Below are positions 41,370-51,294 of a stretch of DNA of 64,000 nucleotides, piece by piece (the stretch's first letter is position 1; each line of letters opens with the position of its first letter). The position numbers were made by a program, and so were the translations under genes. Source of the stretch: Bradyrhizobium canariense. GTDB lineage: Bacteria; Pseudomonadota; Alphaproteobacteria; Rhizobiales; Xanthobacteraceae. Below the pieces are notes generated by a model, which worked only from the letters and a program-made list of their open reading frames with translations, had not been told where the DNA came from and did no database searches. The stretch covers positions 4,987,001 to 5,051,000 of the forward strand of contig NZ_LT629750.1 of NCBI RefSeq assembly GCF_900105125.1, written 5' to 3'.

Positions 41370-43487
41370 GTGACACAACCGGCAACAAAAAAAACATCAC
41401 AGGCAGCGCCTGTCGCGCCGCGCCGCCCGCATTCCTTCACCACCCACGGTATTACCGTCAGTGACGATTACGCCTGGCTGAAGGACGCCAACTGGCAGGA
41501 GGTGCTGCGCGACCCCTCGATCCTGGACGCGGATATCCGCAAATACCTCGAAGCCGAAAACGCCTACACCGAAAGTCTGCTCGGCCACACCGCGGGCCTG
41601 CAAAAAACCCTGATCGCGGAGATGCGCGGGCGGATCAAGGAGGATGATTCCAGCGTTCCCTCGCCGGATGGCGCTTTTGCGTATTTCCGCAAATTCCGCG
41701 AGGGCGGCCAGCATGAATTGTTCGGCCGCATGCCGCGCAATGGCGGCGAGAGCGAGGTCATCCTCGATGGCGATGAACTCGCCATCGGCCGTGAATATTT
41801 CAAGTTCGGCGGCGCCCGGCATTCGCCGGACCACAGGCTCGAGGCCTGGAGCGCCGACATCAAGGGCTCGGAATATTTCTCGGTCCGGGTACGCGACTGG
41901 GCCAACGAAAAAGACCGTGACGACCTCGTCGAGGAGACCGACGGCACCGTGGTGTGGAGCGCGGATTCGAATGCTTTCTTCTATGTGAAGCTCGACGACA
42001 ATCACCGTCCGATGCAGGTCTGGCGTCACCGCTTGGGCACGCCGCAGGCGGACGATGTTCTGGTCTATGAGGAACAGGATTCCGGCTGGTTCACCCATAT
42101 CCATGAAAGCGCCAGCGGCCGTTTCTGTGTCATCGCGGGCGGCGACCACGAAACCTCCGAACAGCGGCTGATCGACCTTGTCAACATCGATGCCGCGCCG
42201 CGGCTGGTCGCGGCGCGCGAAACCGGCGTGCAATATTCGATCGCCGACCGCGGCGACGAACTGTTCATCCTCACCAATGCGGACGACGCCATCGACTTCA
42301 AGATCGTCACCGCACCGCTGGCTTCGCCGGATCGCGCCAACTGGCGTGACCTTATTCCGCACCGCGCCGGCGTCTATCTCATGGATATCGAGCTTTATGC
42401 CGGCCATCTGGTGCGGCTGGAGCGCGCCAATGCGTTGCCCGCCATTATCATTCGCGATCTCAAGACAGGCGATGAACACCCAATCGCGTTCGACGAGGCC
42501 GCCTATTCGCTCGACACCATGGGCGGTTATGAATTCGACACGACGAACCTGCGCTTCGCCTATTCGTCGATGACGACGCCGTCGGAGGTCTACGACTACG
42601 ACATGGCGAGCCGGCAACGTACGTTACGCAAGCGCCAGGAGATCCCCTCCGGTCATAACCCGGCCGATTACGTCACCACCCGCATCATGGCGAAATCACA
42701 TGACGGCGCCGAAGTGCCGGTCTCGATCCTGCACCGCAAGGATCTCAAGCGCGACGGTCGCGCGCCATTGCTGCTCTATGGCTATGGCTCCTACGGCATG
42801 GCGATGCCGGCGTCATTCTCCGCCAACCGGCTGTCGCTGGTCGACCGCGGTTTTGTTTATGCCATCGCGCATATCCGCGGCGGTTCGGACAAGGGCTGGG
42901 GCTGGTATCTCGACGGCAAGCGCAAGAAGAAGACCAACAGTTTTGACGATTTTGCAGCCTCCGGCCGCGCGCTGATCGAGGCCAAATACACCAGCGCCAA
43001 GCGCATCGTCGGCCATGGCGGCAGCGCAGGCGGCATGCTGATGGGCGCGGTCGCCAATCGCGCCGGCGAGTTGTTCGCCGGCATCGTCGCCGAGGTGCCG
43101 TTCGTCGACGTGCTCAACACCATGCTCGACGACACGCTGCCGCTGACGCCGCCGGAATGGCCGGAATGGGGCAATCCGATTGAAAGCGAAGAAGACTTCA
43201 AGACCATCCTGTCCTATTCGCCCTACGAAAATGTCGCCGCAAAGGATTATCCAGCGATCCTGGCGATGGGCGGATTGACCGATCCGCGCGTCACTTATTG
43301 GGAACCCGCAAAATGGATCGCACGATTGCGCGCGACCATGACCGGTGGCGGCCCGGTGCTGTTGCGCACCAACATGGGCGCCGGCCATGGCGGCGCATCC
43401 GGCCGCTTCAACCGGCTCGATGAAGTCGCGATCGCCTACGCGTTTGCATTGTGGACCGTGGGACTGGCTGATGTAGCAGAGGCGTGA
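41370..43487 (+). CDS. ptrB: Oligopeptidase B (S9A prolyl-oligopeptidase family)
   Basis: A 705-residue serine peptidase (GTG 41370, GAGGA just upstream). An N-terminal seven-bladed propeller precedes an alpha/beta-hydrolase domain with catalytic S552 (GHGGSAGGMLMG), D638 (GGLTDPRV) and H673 (MGAGHGGASGRF). Oligopeptidase B cleaves short peptides after basic residues. No signal peptide was seen, so it is cytoplasmic or periplasmic by another route. It is followed seven bases later by the flavin-reductase-like gene, with which it may share a transcript. Confidence 0.93.
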   Translation: MTQPATKKTSQAAPVAPRRPHSFTTHGITVSDDYAWLKDANWQEVLRDPSILDADIRKYLEAENAYTESLLGHTAGLQKTLIAEMRGRIKEDDSSVPSPDGAFAYFRKFREGGQHELFGRMPRNGGESEVILDGDELAIGREYFKFGGARHSPDHRLEAWSADIKGSEYFSVRVRDWANEKDRDDLVEETDGTVVWSADSNAFFYVKLDDNHRPMQVWRHRLGTPQADDVLVYEEQDSGWFTHIHESASGRFCVIAGGDHETSEQRLIDLVNIDAAPRLVAARETGVQYSIADRGDELFILTNADDAIDFKIVTAPLASPDRANWRDLIPHRAGVYLMDIELYAGHLVRLERANALPAIIIRDLKTGDEHPIAFDEAAYSLDTMGGYEFDTTNLRFAYSSMTTPSEVYDYDMASRQRTLRKRQEIPSGHNPADYVTTRIMAKSHDGAEVPVSILHRKDLKRDGRAPLLLYGYGSYGMAMPASFSANRLSLVDRGFVYAIAHIRGGSDKGWGWYLDGKRKKKTNSFDDFAASGRALIEAKYTSAKRIVGHGGSAGGMLMGAVANRAGELFAGIVAEVPFVDVLNTMLDDTLPLTPPEWPEWGNPIESEEDFKTILSYSPYENVAAKDYPAILAMGGLTDPRVTYWEPAKWIARLRATMTGGGPVLLRTNMGAGHGGASGRFNRLDEVAIAYAFALWTVGLADVAEA

Positions 43488-43493
43488 GCCGCC

Positions 43494-44054
43494 ATGGCGA
43501 ACTATATCAAGAAGGATTTTCCGACCGATAATGTTCGCCGCTTCCTCGAACCCGGCCCGATCGTTCTCGTCAGCTCCGCGCATAAGGGCGAGACCAACAT
43601 CATGACCATGGGCTGGCACATGATCATGGAATTCCAGCCTTCGCTGGTGGGCTGCTATATCTGGACCGCGAACCACAGCTTCGAGATGATCCGCAAGAGC
43701 AAGCAATGCGTGATCAATATCCCGACCGAAGATCTTGCGGCCAAGGTGGTCAAGATCGGCAACAGCTCCGGCCGCGATATCGACAAGTTCGCCGAATTCA
43801 GCCTGTCGCCAAAGTCCGGCACGCATGTCCGCGCGCCGCTGATCAACGAATGCTACGCCAATTTCGAATGCAGGCTGGTGGATTCAAGCCTGATCCGGAA
43901 ATACAGCCTGTTCGTCCTTGAAGTGGTGAAGGCGCATGTGGCGACCTCGCCCAAATATCCCAGGACAATTCACTATCGCGGCGATGGCGAGTTCATGATC
44001 TCGGGCGAGAACACCAGCCGGTATCGCAAGCTGTTCAAGCCGGGGATGCTGTAA
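43494..44054 (+). CDS. Flavin-reductase-like FMN-binding protein
   Basis: A 186-residue split-barrel flavin-binding protein: GPIVLVSSAHKGETNIMTMG and CVINIPTEDLAAKVVKIG are typical of the flavin reductase / DIM6-NTAB family. These proteins reduce FMN or carry it for partner oxygenases. Its start is six bases after the ptrB stop, so the two are probably co-transcribed, but no functional link is obvious. A palindromic repeat follows. Confidence 0.88.
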   Translation: MANYIKKDFPTDNVRRFLEPGPIVLVSSAHKGETNIMTMGWHMIMEFQPSLVGCYIWTANHSFEMIRKSKQCVINIPTEDLAAKVVKIGNSSGRDIDKFAEFSLSPKSGTHVRAPLINECYANFECRLVDSSLIRKYSLFVLEVVKAHVATSPKYPRTIHYRGDGEFMISGENTSRYRKLFKPGML

Positions 44055-44071
44055 GGCAATCACCTGAGTGC

Positions 44072-44202
44072 GGGGCGCTCCCTCGCCCCGCTCTTGCGGG
44101 GAGAGGGTTGGGGTGAGGGGCTCTTCCGCCTGGCGCAGACCGCGGATAGCCCCCCTCACCCGAAGCCTTCGGCTTCGACCTCTCCCCGCAAGCGGGGCGA
44201 GG
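44072..44202. repeat. Dispersed palindromic repeat, family C
   Basis: CCCTCGCCCCGCTCTTGCGG and CCGCAAGCGGGGCGAGG form the outer arms; GAGGGGCT and CGAAGCCTTCGGCTTCG lie within. It separates the convergent flavin-reductase and RraA-like genes and could terminate both. Confidence 0.75.
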
Positions 44203-44230
44203 TTAAGAGCAGCGGCTCCCGCGAAGTTCG

Positions 44231-44950
44231 CTACCTTCCCGTCTGCTTCCGCCACGCCGCGAAATCGACCAGCGTCTGCTCGTCGGTCGCGGGATAGAGC
44301 CCGAAGATCCCGCGGCCCTTCTGTACCTGTTCGGTGACGAAATCCTCGAACGCCGTCATCTCGAAGGCCTCGTTGGCGATCTCATCGGCAAGATGCGCCG
44401 GGATCACGATCACGCCGTCGCTGTCGCCGAGGATGACGTCGCCGGGAAACACCGGCGCATCGCCACAGCCGATCGGACAATTGATCTCGATGGCGTGATG
44501 CAGCGTCAGATTGGTCGGCGCGCTCGGCCGCTGATGATAGGCGGGGAAACCAAGTCTGGCGATTTCGGCTGAATCACGAAAACCGCCGTCGGTGACGACG
44601 CCGGCGACGCCGCGCTGCATCAGGCGCGTCACCAGAATGGCGCCGGCGGAGGCGGCTCGCGCATCCTTGCGGCTGTCCATCACCAGCACCGCGCCCGGCG
44701 GGCAATCCTCGATCGCCTTGCGCTGCGGATGGGAGCGGTCGCGAAACACCTCGAGCTTGTTGAGGTCTTCCCGCGCCGGCATATAGCGTAGCGTAAAGGC
44801 TTCGCCAACCAGCGTCGGTTGATCCGGGCTAAGCGGATGGACATCCTGGATGCACTGGATCCGAAAGCCCCGCTTGTAGAGCGCGGTCGCGACCGTTGCG
44901 GTGCTCACAGTTTTCAGTTTGTCGCGAGTAGCTTCGCTGAGTTTTGACAT
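44231..44950 (-). CDS. RraA-like protein, probable class II pyruvate aldolase
   Basis: A 239-residue RraA-fold protein, longer at the N-terminus than E. coli RraA (161 residues). The pyruvate and metal-binding motifs of HMG/CHA aldolases are recognisable: GVVTDGGFRDSAEI (Arg-Asp pair) and GDSDGVIVIP. The name regulator of RNase E is inherited and probably wrong for this branch. It lies downstream of a sugar-acid dehydratase on the same strand, separated by a repeat, so an aldolase acting on a 2-keto-3-deoxy acid or a related tautomerase is a reasonable inference. Confidence 0.82.
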   Translation of the reverse strand: MSKLSEATRDKLKTVSTATVATALYKRGFRIQCIQDVHPLSPDQPTLVGEAFTLRYMPAREDLNKLEVFRDRSHPQRKAIEDCPPGAVLVMDSRKDARAASAGAILVTRLMQRGVAGVVTDGGFRDSAEIARLGFPAYHQRPSAPTNLTLHHAIEINCPIGCGDAPVFPGDVILGDSDGVIVIPAHLADEIANEAFEMTAFEDFVTEQVQKGRGIFGLYPATDEQTLVDFAAWRKQTGR

Positions 44951-44970
44951 GGTGTTTTATCCCAGTTGTC

Positions 44971-45100
44971 TGTCATTCCGGAGCGCGCAAAGCGCGAACC
45001 TCAGATGTGCAATTGCACATCGGGGAATCTCGAAGTCATGAAAGCGTAATGCAATCTCTGGATTCCGGGTTCGGCTCTTCGAGCCGCCCCGGAATGACAG
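44971..45100. repeat. Dispersed palindromic repeat, family B
   Basis: GTCATTCCGGAGCGCGCAAA with CGCGAACC at the left and CCGCCCCGGAATGACAG at the right, with inner GATGTGCAATTGCACATC palindrome. It fills nearly all of the gap between the dehydratase and the RraA-like gene. Confidence 0.75.
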
Positions 45101-45107
45101 GTTGCAC

Positions 45108-46844
45108 TCAATAGATCGACGGCTCCTCGACCGGCGCGCCGAAATTGGTTTCGAGGAAATCGAAATCGCAACCTTCGTTGGCCTGCCGGATGTGACGCGT
45201 GAACATCCAGCCATAGCCGCGCTCGAAGCGGGTTTTCGGTTTTTTCCACGCGGCACGGCGCTTTTCCATCTCGGCTTCCGAGATATCGAGGTTGATGGTG
45301 CGCGCGGCGACGTCCAGCGTGATCAGGTCGCCGTCCTTCACCAGCGCCAGCGGCCCACCGATATAGGATTCCGGCGAGACGTGCAGGATGCAGGCGCCAT
45401 AGCTGGTGCCGCTCATGCGCGCGTCCGACAGCCGCACCATGTCGCGCACGCCCTGCTTCACCAGCTTGGTCGGGATCGGCAGCATGCCCCATTCCGGCAT
45501 GCCGGGTCCGCCTTGCGGCCCCGCATTGCGCAAGATCAGCACATGATCGGCCGTGACATCGAGATCGGGATCGTCGATCGCTTTTTTCATCGACGGATAA
45601 TCGTCGAACACCAGCGCCGGCCCGGTATGCTTGAGGAAGCGCGGCTCACAAGCGCTGGGTTTGATCACGCAACCGTCCGGCGCCAGATTGCCCTTCAGCA
45701 CTGCAAGCGCCCCTTCGGCGTAAATCGGATTGGCAACGGTCCTGATCACATCGTCATCATAGACTTCGGCGTTCGCGATATTCTCGCCAAGCGTCTTGCC
45801 CGTCACCGTGACGCAATCCAGATGCAGATGATCCCTGATGCGGCCCATCAGGCCGGACAAACCGCCCGCATAGAAGAAATCCTCCATCAGATATTTGTCG
45901 CCGGAGGGCCGGACATTGGCGATCACAGGCACCTTGCGGCTGGCCTTCTCGAAATCGTCCAGCCCAATGTCCTGGCCGGCGCGGCGCGCCTGCGCTATCA
46001 GGTGAATGATCGCATTGGTCGAACAGCCCATCGCCATCGCGACCGTAATCGCGTTCTCGAAGGCCTTGCGGGTCTGGATCTTTTTCGGCGTCAGATCCTC
46101 CCAGACCATTTCGACGATGCGGCGTCCGCACTCCGAACTCATGCGGATGTGTCCGGCGTCGGCGGCCGGAATCGACGACGCGCCCGGCAGCGTCATGCCG
46201 ATCGACTCGGCGATCGCGGTCATGGTCGAGGCGGTGCCCATGGTCATGCAGGTGCCGTAGCTGCGGGCGATACCGGCTTCGACATCGACCCAATCCTTGT
46301 CGGAGATTTTCCCCGCACGCCGCTCGTCCCAGTATTTCCAGGCGTCCGACCCCGAGCCCAGGGTCTTGCCTTTCCAGTTGCCGCGCAGCATTGGGCCTGC
46401 CGGGAGATAAATCGCCGGAAGGTTCATGCTGGTGGCGCCCAACAGCAGCGCCGGCGTGGTCTTGTCGCAACCGCCCATCAGCACCACGCCGTCAACGGGA
46501 TGGCCGCGCAAAAGCTCTTCGGCATCCATCGCCAGCAGATTGCGGTAAAGCATCGTGGTCGGCTTCAGCAGCGACTCCGACAGCGACAGTGCCGGCAATT
46601 CCATCGGAAAGCCGCCGGCCATGAAGACGCCGCGCTTGACGTCGTCGACGCGCGATTTGAAGTGCATGTGGCAGGGCTGCGCATCCGACCAGGTGTTGAG
46701 GATCGCGATTACCGGGCGGTCCTTCCACTCCTCCGGCGCGTAACCCATCTGCATGGCGCGCGAGCGGTGGCCGAAGGCGCGCAGATCGTCAGGCGCGAAC
46801 CAACGTGCGCTGCGCAGTGTTTTTGGATCTTTCTTTTCTTTCAT
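45108..46844 (-). CDS. IlvD/Edd-family sugar-acid dehydratase, probable L-arabinonate dehydratase
   Basis: A 578-residue FeS dehydratase. Conserved Cys ligands are in DAQPCHMHF, GGCDKTTPAL and YGTCMTMGTASTM, fitting the [2Fe-2S] cluster of pentonate dehydratases. The Mg-binding and catalytic region QGGPGMPEWGMLPIPTKL and SDARMSGTSYGACILHVSPE is intact. The subgroup converts L-arabinonate or similar aldonates to 2-keto-3-deoxy acids; exact substrate is uncertain. It is upstream of the RraA-like aldolase gene on the same strand and divergent from the response regulator at 47241. Confidence 0.9.
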   Translation of the reverse strand: MKEKKDPKTLRSARWFAPDDLRAFGHRSRAMQMGYAPEEWKDRPVIAILNTWSDAQPCHMHFKSRVDDVKRGVFMAGGFPMELPALSLSESLLKPTTMLYRNLLAMDAEELLRGHPVDGVVLMGGCDKTTPALLLGATSMNLPAIYLPAGPMLRGNWKGKTLGSGSDAWKYWDERRAGKISDKDWVDVEAGIARSYGTCMTMGTASTMTAIAESIGMTLPGASSIPAADAGHIRMSSECGRRIVEMVWEDLTPKKIQTRKAFENAITVAMAMGCSTNAIIHLIAQARRAGQDIGLDDFEKASRKVPVIANVRPSGDKYLMEDFFYAGGLSGLMGRIRDHLHLDCVTVTGKTLGENIANAEVYDDDVIRTVANPIYAEGALAVLKGNLAPDGCVIKPSACEPRFLKHTGPALVFDDYPSMKKAIDDPDLDVTADHVLILRNAGPQGGPGMPEWGMLPIPTKLVKQGVRDMVRLSDARMSGTSYGACILHVSPESYIGGPLALVKDGDLITLDVAARTINLDISEAEMEKRRAAWKKPKTRFERGYGWMFTRHIRQANEGCDFDFLETNFGAPVEEPSIY

Positions 46845-47240
46845 TGTGACACCTGTTCGAGATCTCTTGAGAGGTCATCTCACAAGCCGTCCCTGGGGTG
46901 CAAGTTCCGCTTCTGATCCGGCGACGAAATTCGTGCGCTATTGTCGTCCGGTTCGGGCGAACCAGCGCGATATCAGCGAAAACGCAATTCTTGGTCGATC
47001 CTTGGGTACATCGAGATATCGAGACCATGCGGCTCGGCGCGAATGCGCTGCACTGCAAAACGAACCAGATACATCACGCGATGCCCCGATCGAGCCGGCC
47101 TTTCACCCCCTGCAGATAAAGGCCTTCCGCGAGAGATCATTAACGAGGACCGACGCGAACTTCCGAGACGATTCTCGCGACAGCGGTAACAATTTCACAA
47201 CCGAACATTGACATAATCCGAGTTCGGAGAAGGATGGGCC
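46845..47240. other. Intergenic region between dehydratase and response regulator
   Basis: A 396-base gap between divergent genes. A short inverted repeat CCGAAC (47201-47206) / GTTCGG (47222-47227) flanks an AT-rich centre just before the GTG at 47241. No gene was supported here. Confidence 0.45.
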
Positions 47241-47672
47241 GTGGCAAAAATCCTGATCGTGGATGACGACGCCGCTGTCCAGGCGACCATCAAGCTTCTG
47301 CTGGAGCGGGTGGGTCACGACGTGGTTATCGCCGGTGACGGCCGTAAAGGGCTCGCGATCTTCGAATCCGACCAGTTCGACCTGCTGTTTCTCGATATTT
47401 TCATGCCGGGAATGGACGGCATCGAAACCATGCGGCGGGTCCACCAACAACGGCCATTGACCCCGATCATCCTGATCTCCGGCAATCCAACCCTCGATGA
47501 TTCAGTCAAGGGCCCGGATTTCCTGGCGATGGCGACCAAGCTCGGCGCGGTCAGCAACCTGCAAAAGCCCTTCAAGCCTGCCGCTCTGCTGGCTGCCGTC
47601 ACGGCCTGCCTCGAAGCCGCCGAGCGCCCGTCCCCGTCATCTACCCCGGCGACCGATGCTTCCTGTCCATGA
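47241..47672 (+). CDS. Single-domain response regulator
   Basis: A 143-residue CheY-like receiver from GTG 47241, with GAGAAGG upstream. Phosphoacceptor D52 is in LLFLDIFMPGMDG; the acidic pair is in IVDDD and the switch Thr/Ser and Lys in ILISGNP and LQKPFKP. A Ser/Pro-rich tail without DNA-binding domain follows. It lies 67 bases before a hybrid histidine kinase on the same strand, so it may be a phosphorelay partner of that kinase. Confidence 0.92.
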   Translation: MAKILIVDDDAAVQATIKLLLERVGHDVVIAGDGRKGLAIFESDQFDLLFLDIFMPGMDGIETMRRVHQQRPLTPIILISGNPTLDDSVKGPDFLAMATKLGAVSNLQKPFKPAALLAAVTACLEAAERPSPSSTPATDASCP

Positions 47673-47739
47673 CACCAATGGCATTGCCCGATTCCGACAT
47701 CCGGGTATCATGGCAAAGCGGAAATGGCGCGAAGCATAG

Positions 47740-50700
47740 ATGACGCTTACCACCAAGCTGGCCGTCGCGATGATTGCCCTGGTGGCAATCGCAGTGTCTG
47801 CTGTTGGATGGCTGAACTATCGCAGCGTTGAACAGGCGCTTCTGCCCCGCGTCGTCGATCGCATCGAAAGCCAGTCGCGGCTGGCCGCCGCGGACCTCGA
47901 GGCCTACGTAGCCGGCGCGCGCGGCGATGCCGCCAGCTTTCGCTCCGGTGTCGCGGTCAACGGCTTGATGCGCGCGCATCTCGCGGGCGGCATCGATCCG
48001 GTCGATCGCGTCCCCGAAAAGACATGGCGTGAGCGGATCGCCGGCCGCCTTGCGGCTGAGCTCGAAGCCAAACCTGCCTATGCGGAGATTCGCGTGATCG
48101 GCGTCGATGACGACCGGCGCGAAATCGTCCGTGTCGACCGGCTAGGCCCGAACGGAGCGATCCGGATCGTCGCCGATGCGGACTTGAAAGGAAAAGGTGA
48201 CCGGACCTATTTCAAGGAAGCGATCAAACTGCGGCCTGGGGAAATCTACGTTTCGCCGCTCGAACTGGATCGCATCAACTGGGTTATCGTGACCCCGCAC
48301 CAACCGACGCTCCGCGTCGCGACGCCGATCTTTTTATCCGACGGCAATCTGTTCGGCATTTTTGTCATCAATGTCGATATGCGGCCGGCCCTCGACCGCA
48401 TCCGATCATCGGTGCGGCAAGGTGAAAACGTATACCTCGTCAATGAGCGGGGCGACTATCTCATTCATCCCGATCCTGCGCACGAGTTCGGCTCGGAGCT
48501 GGGCACGCACGCCAACTGGCAGACCGACTTTCCGTCTCTGGCATCGTCGCTTGGAACCACGCGGAGCGTCGGCCATATCGTGCCGGATCAGGATGGGCGG
48601 CCGGGCGGAATAGCGCTCGCGCCCGCCATTCTGGCCGGCAATGAATGGGTCGCGGTGGTCAAAACCGCTCCGAACGCCGTCATCATGGCGACGGCCGCAA
48701 CGATCGAAAGCACGTCCACGCTGGTCGGGTTGATCGCGGTGCTGTGCGCGGCCGCATCGGCGCTGCTGGTCGCGCGATCGTTGACCCGGCCTATCCTTCA
48801 ATTGACGACGGCGGTCGAAGCCGCCGGCCGCGACGGTTCGGCCGCAATTCCGGTCGATGCGGGCGGCGAAACAGGCGTACTTGCGCGCGCCTTTGCGCGG
48901 GTGATGGGCGAAGTGAATGCAAAAACCGTCGCGCTCGAACGCGAAGTCGAGGAACATCGCCGCACCGAAGCAGCCCGAGATCGTCACGCCGCGCGCGAGC
49001 GCCTCTTCAGCGCCGCAGTCGAATCGTCCAACGACGCCATCGTCACGAAATCGCTCGACGGCCAGATCACCGGCTGGAATCCGGCGGCAGAGCGGCTGTT
49101 CGGATTTAGTGCGGCGGAAGCCGTGGGCAGCAATATTGATCTCATCGTTCCTCCCGAACGGCTGTTCGAGGTTGGCGACATCCTGAGCCGGATCAAGGGA
49201 GGCGAGCGAATCCAACACCACGAAACGGTGCGGATGCACAAAAACGGCACCCCGGTGGAGGTTTCGCTCGGCATATCCCCGATCAGGGCGCCATCGGGAA
49301 CGATCATCGGCGCATCGAAAACGGTGCGCGATATAACGGAGCGCAAGAGAACCGAGGCGGCGCTCAATCAGGAGATGGAAGAGCGCAGGCGGATTTTCGA
49401 GACCTCTCAGGACCTGATCCTGATCACCGATCCCAAGGGCACCCTGGTCCAGGTCAGCCCCAGTTCCGAAGCGATCCTCGGATATGCGCCCGAGGAGATG
49501 ATCGGCCGCAGCGGGACCGAGTTCGTCGACAATGACGACATCGAAAATACCCGCGAGGAAATGCGCGTCGCCCGGCGCGGAAGACAAACGCGAAACTTCG
49601 ATTCGCGGTTCGTCCACAAGGACGGTCGAATCGTGACGATCTCGTGGATGGGGACCTGGTCCGAACCGGTCAGGCGGCATTTCTTTATCGGCCGCGACAT
49701 GACCGAAAGCCGGCAGGCGCAGGAAACTTTGCTCGAAAGCGAGCAAATGGCGCGCACCATCGTGGAAACCGCGCTCGACGCTTTTGTACAGATCGATGAG
49801 AGCGGCAGCATCCGAAACTGGAATTCGCAGGCGGAAGCGATTTTCGGCTGCTCGCGCAAGGACGCGCTTGGGAAGAACTTCCTTGAACTGATCGTTTCGG
49901 AAGCGGACCGCGACGAACTAAAGGCAGCGCTGGCGCGCTTTCTGCGTTCCGGGCAGGGCCAGGTGCTCGATCACCGCCGCGAACTCGTGGCGCTGCGAAG
50001 CGACGGCAAGGAGTTCAAGGCCGAGCTGAGCGTCACCGCGCTCAAAACGCGCGAAGGCTTCTTGTTCAACGGGTTCCTCCGCGACCTCACCGACAAGCTC
50101 GCGGCGGAGGACCGCGTTCGACAGGCCGAGAAAATGGAAGCGGTCGGCCAGCTGACGGGCGGGATCGCGCACGATTTCAACAATATCCTGACGGTAATCA
50201 CCGGAACCATCGAAATTCTGGCTGATGCTGTGCAAAAGGAGCCGCAACTCGCCGCGATCACCAGGATGATCGATCAGGCCGCGTCGCGAGGCGCCGAACT
50301 TACCCAGCACCTTCTGGCGTTTGCGCGCAAGCAGCCGCTTCAGCCACGGGAAACCGACGTCAACGCGCTGATCATCGATACCGCCAAACTGCTGCGACCC
50401 GCGCTGGGCGCGCAGATCGAGATCGAATCGGTGTTCGGAGACGAAACGTGTTTCGCAACCGTCGATCCCAATCAGCTCGCGACCGCCATCCTCAATCTGG
50501 CCTTGAACGCGCGCGACGCGATGCCGGACGGCGGCAAGCTGATTATCGAGACCGGTTCGGCCTATCTCGACGAAAATTACGCCAGCATGCACGGTGATGT
50601 TCAGCCCGGCCGCTATGCCTTGATTGCCGTGAGCGACACCGGAACCGGCATTCCGCCGGCGATTCTCGACAAGGTGTTCGACCCGTTCTTTACGTCGAAG

Positions 50701-51258
50701 GGACCCGGCAAGGGCACCGGCCTTGGCCTCAGCATGGTCTATGGCTTCGTGAAGCAATCGGCCGGACACATCAAGATTTACAGCGAACAAGGCCACGGGA
50801 CCACGATCAAGATATACCTGCCGCCGGGCACCGGAGCATCAATTGCTTCCGAGGCCGCGTCCGCGCCAGCCATTCAAGGCGGCCACGAAACGATCCTTGT
50901 CGTTGAAGACGACAAGCTCGTGAGAGGCTATGTGCTGACGCAACTGCATTCCCTGGGCTACGCCACGCTGGATGCGGCGAATGCGGAGCAAGCGCTCGCC
51001 CTTGTCGAAGCGGGCCAGGCATTCGATCTTCTTTTCACCGATGTCATCATGCCGGGCGCCATGAATGGCCGCCAGCTGGCCGATGCGCTGCAGAAGAGCA
51101 AACCGGGGTTAAAGGTGCTGTTCACCTCGGGCTACACGGAAAATGCGATCATCCATCACGGCCGGCTCGATTCCGGAGTCCTGCTGCTCGCCAAGCCTTA
51201 TCGCAAATCGGATATGGCCATGATGATCCGGGCAGCGCTCGGCGACCAATCGCGGTGA
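47740..51258 (+). CDS. Membrane hybrid sensor histidine kinase with Cache, HAMP, PAS and receiver domains
   Basis: A 1172-residue kinase: TM1 (~7-27), periplasmic double-Cache-type sensor (~30-320), TM2 (~325-345), HAMP, three PAS domains (~420-790; GWNPAAERLFGFSAAEAVG and NWNSQAEAIFGCS are two of their cores), HisKA with H811 (GGIAHDFNNILTVI), HATPase (LNLALNARDAMPDGG, FTSKGPGKGTGLGLSMVYGF) and a C-terminal receiver with D1101 (LLFTDVIMPG). Internal phosphotransfer to the receiver is expected. Start ATG 47740. It is flanked by a receiver-only protein and convergent to a FixJ-type regulator. Confidence 0.95.
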   Translation: MTLTTKLAVAMIALVAIAVSAVGWLNYRSVEQALLPRVVDRIESQSRLAAADLEAYVAGARGDAASFRSGVAVNGLMRAHLAGGIDPVDRVPEKTWRERIAGRLAAELEAKPAYAEIRVIGVDDDRREIVRVDRLGPNGAIRIVADADLKGKGDRTYFKEAIKLRPGEIYVSPLELDRINWVIVTPHQPTLRVATPIFLSDGNLFGIFVINVDMRPALDRIRSSVRQGENVYLVNERGDYLIHPDPAHEFGSELGTHANWQTDFPSLASSLGTTRSVGHIVPDQDGRPGGIALAPAILAGNEWVAVVKTAPNAVIMATAATIESTSTLVGLIAVLCAAASALLVARSLTRPILQLTTAVEAAGRDGSAAIPVDAGGETGVLARAFARVMGEVNAKTVALEREVEEHRRTEAARDRHAARERLFSAAVESSNDAIVTKSLDGQITGWNPAAERLFGFSAAEAVGSNIDLIVPPERLFEVGDILSRIKGGERIQHHETVRMHKNGTPVEVSLGISPIRAPSGTIIGASKTVRDITERKRTEAALNQEMEERRRIFETSQDLILITDPKGTLVQVSPSSEAILGYAPEEMIGRSGTEFVDNDDIENTREEMRVARRGRQTRNFDSRFVHKDGRIVTISWMGTWSEPVRRHFFIGRDMTESRQAQETLLESEQMARTIVETALDAFVQIDESGSIRNWNSQAEAIFGCSRKDALGKNFLELIVSEADRDELKAALARFLRSGQGQVLDHRRELVALRSDGKEFKAELSVTALKTREGFLFNGFLRDLTDKLAAEDRVRQAEKMEAVGQLTGGIAHDFNNILTVITGTIEILADAVQKEPQLAAITRMIDQAASRGAELTQHLLAFARKQPLQPRETDVNALIIDTAKLLRPALGAQIEIESVFGDETCFATVDPNQLATAILNLALNARDAMPDGGKLIIETGSAYLDENYASMHGDVQPGRYALIAVSDTGTGIPPAILDKVFDPFFTSKGPGKGTGLGLSMVYGFVKQSAGHIKIYSEQGHGTTIKIYLPPGTGASIASEAASAPAIQGGHETILVVEDDKLVRGYVLTQLHSLGYATLDAANAEQALALVEAGQAFDLLFTDVIMPGAMNGRQLADALQKSKPGLKVLFTSGYTENAIIHHGRLDSGVLLLAKPYRKSDMAMMIRAALGDQSR

Positions 51259-51294
51259 AGATTTGGCGTGCAGGATGGAGCGCGCCGATGCGGC

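Noticed and set aside
44231..44950. Regulator of RNase E activity (RraA) as the function
   Set aside because: The protein is far longer than RraA and keeps aldolase motifs; genomic context is sugar-acid catabolism, so the name is likely inherited annotation.
45102..46916. Plus-strand open frame of about 600 codons
   Set aside because: It is antisense to the dehydratase gene, which has the FeS ligands and family motifs.
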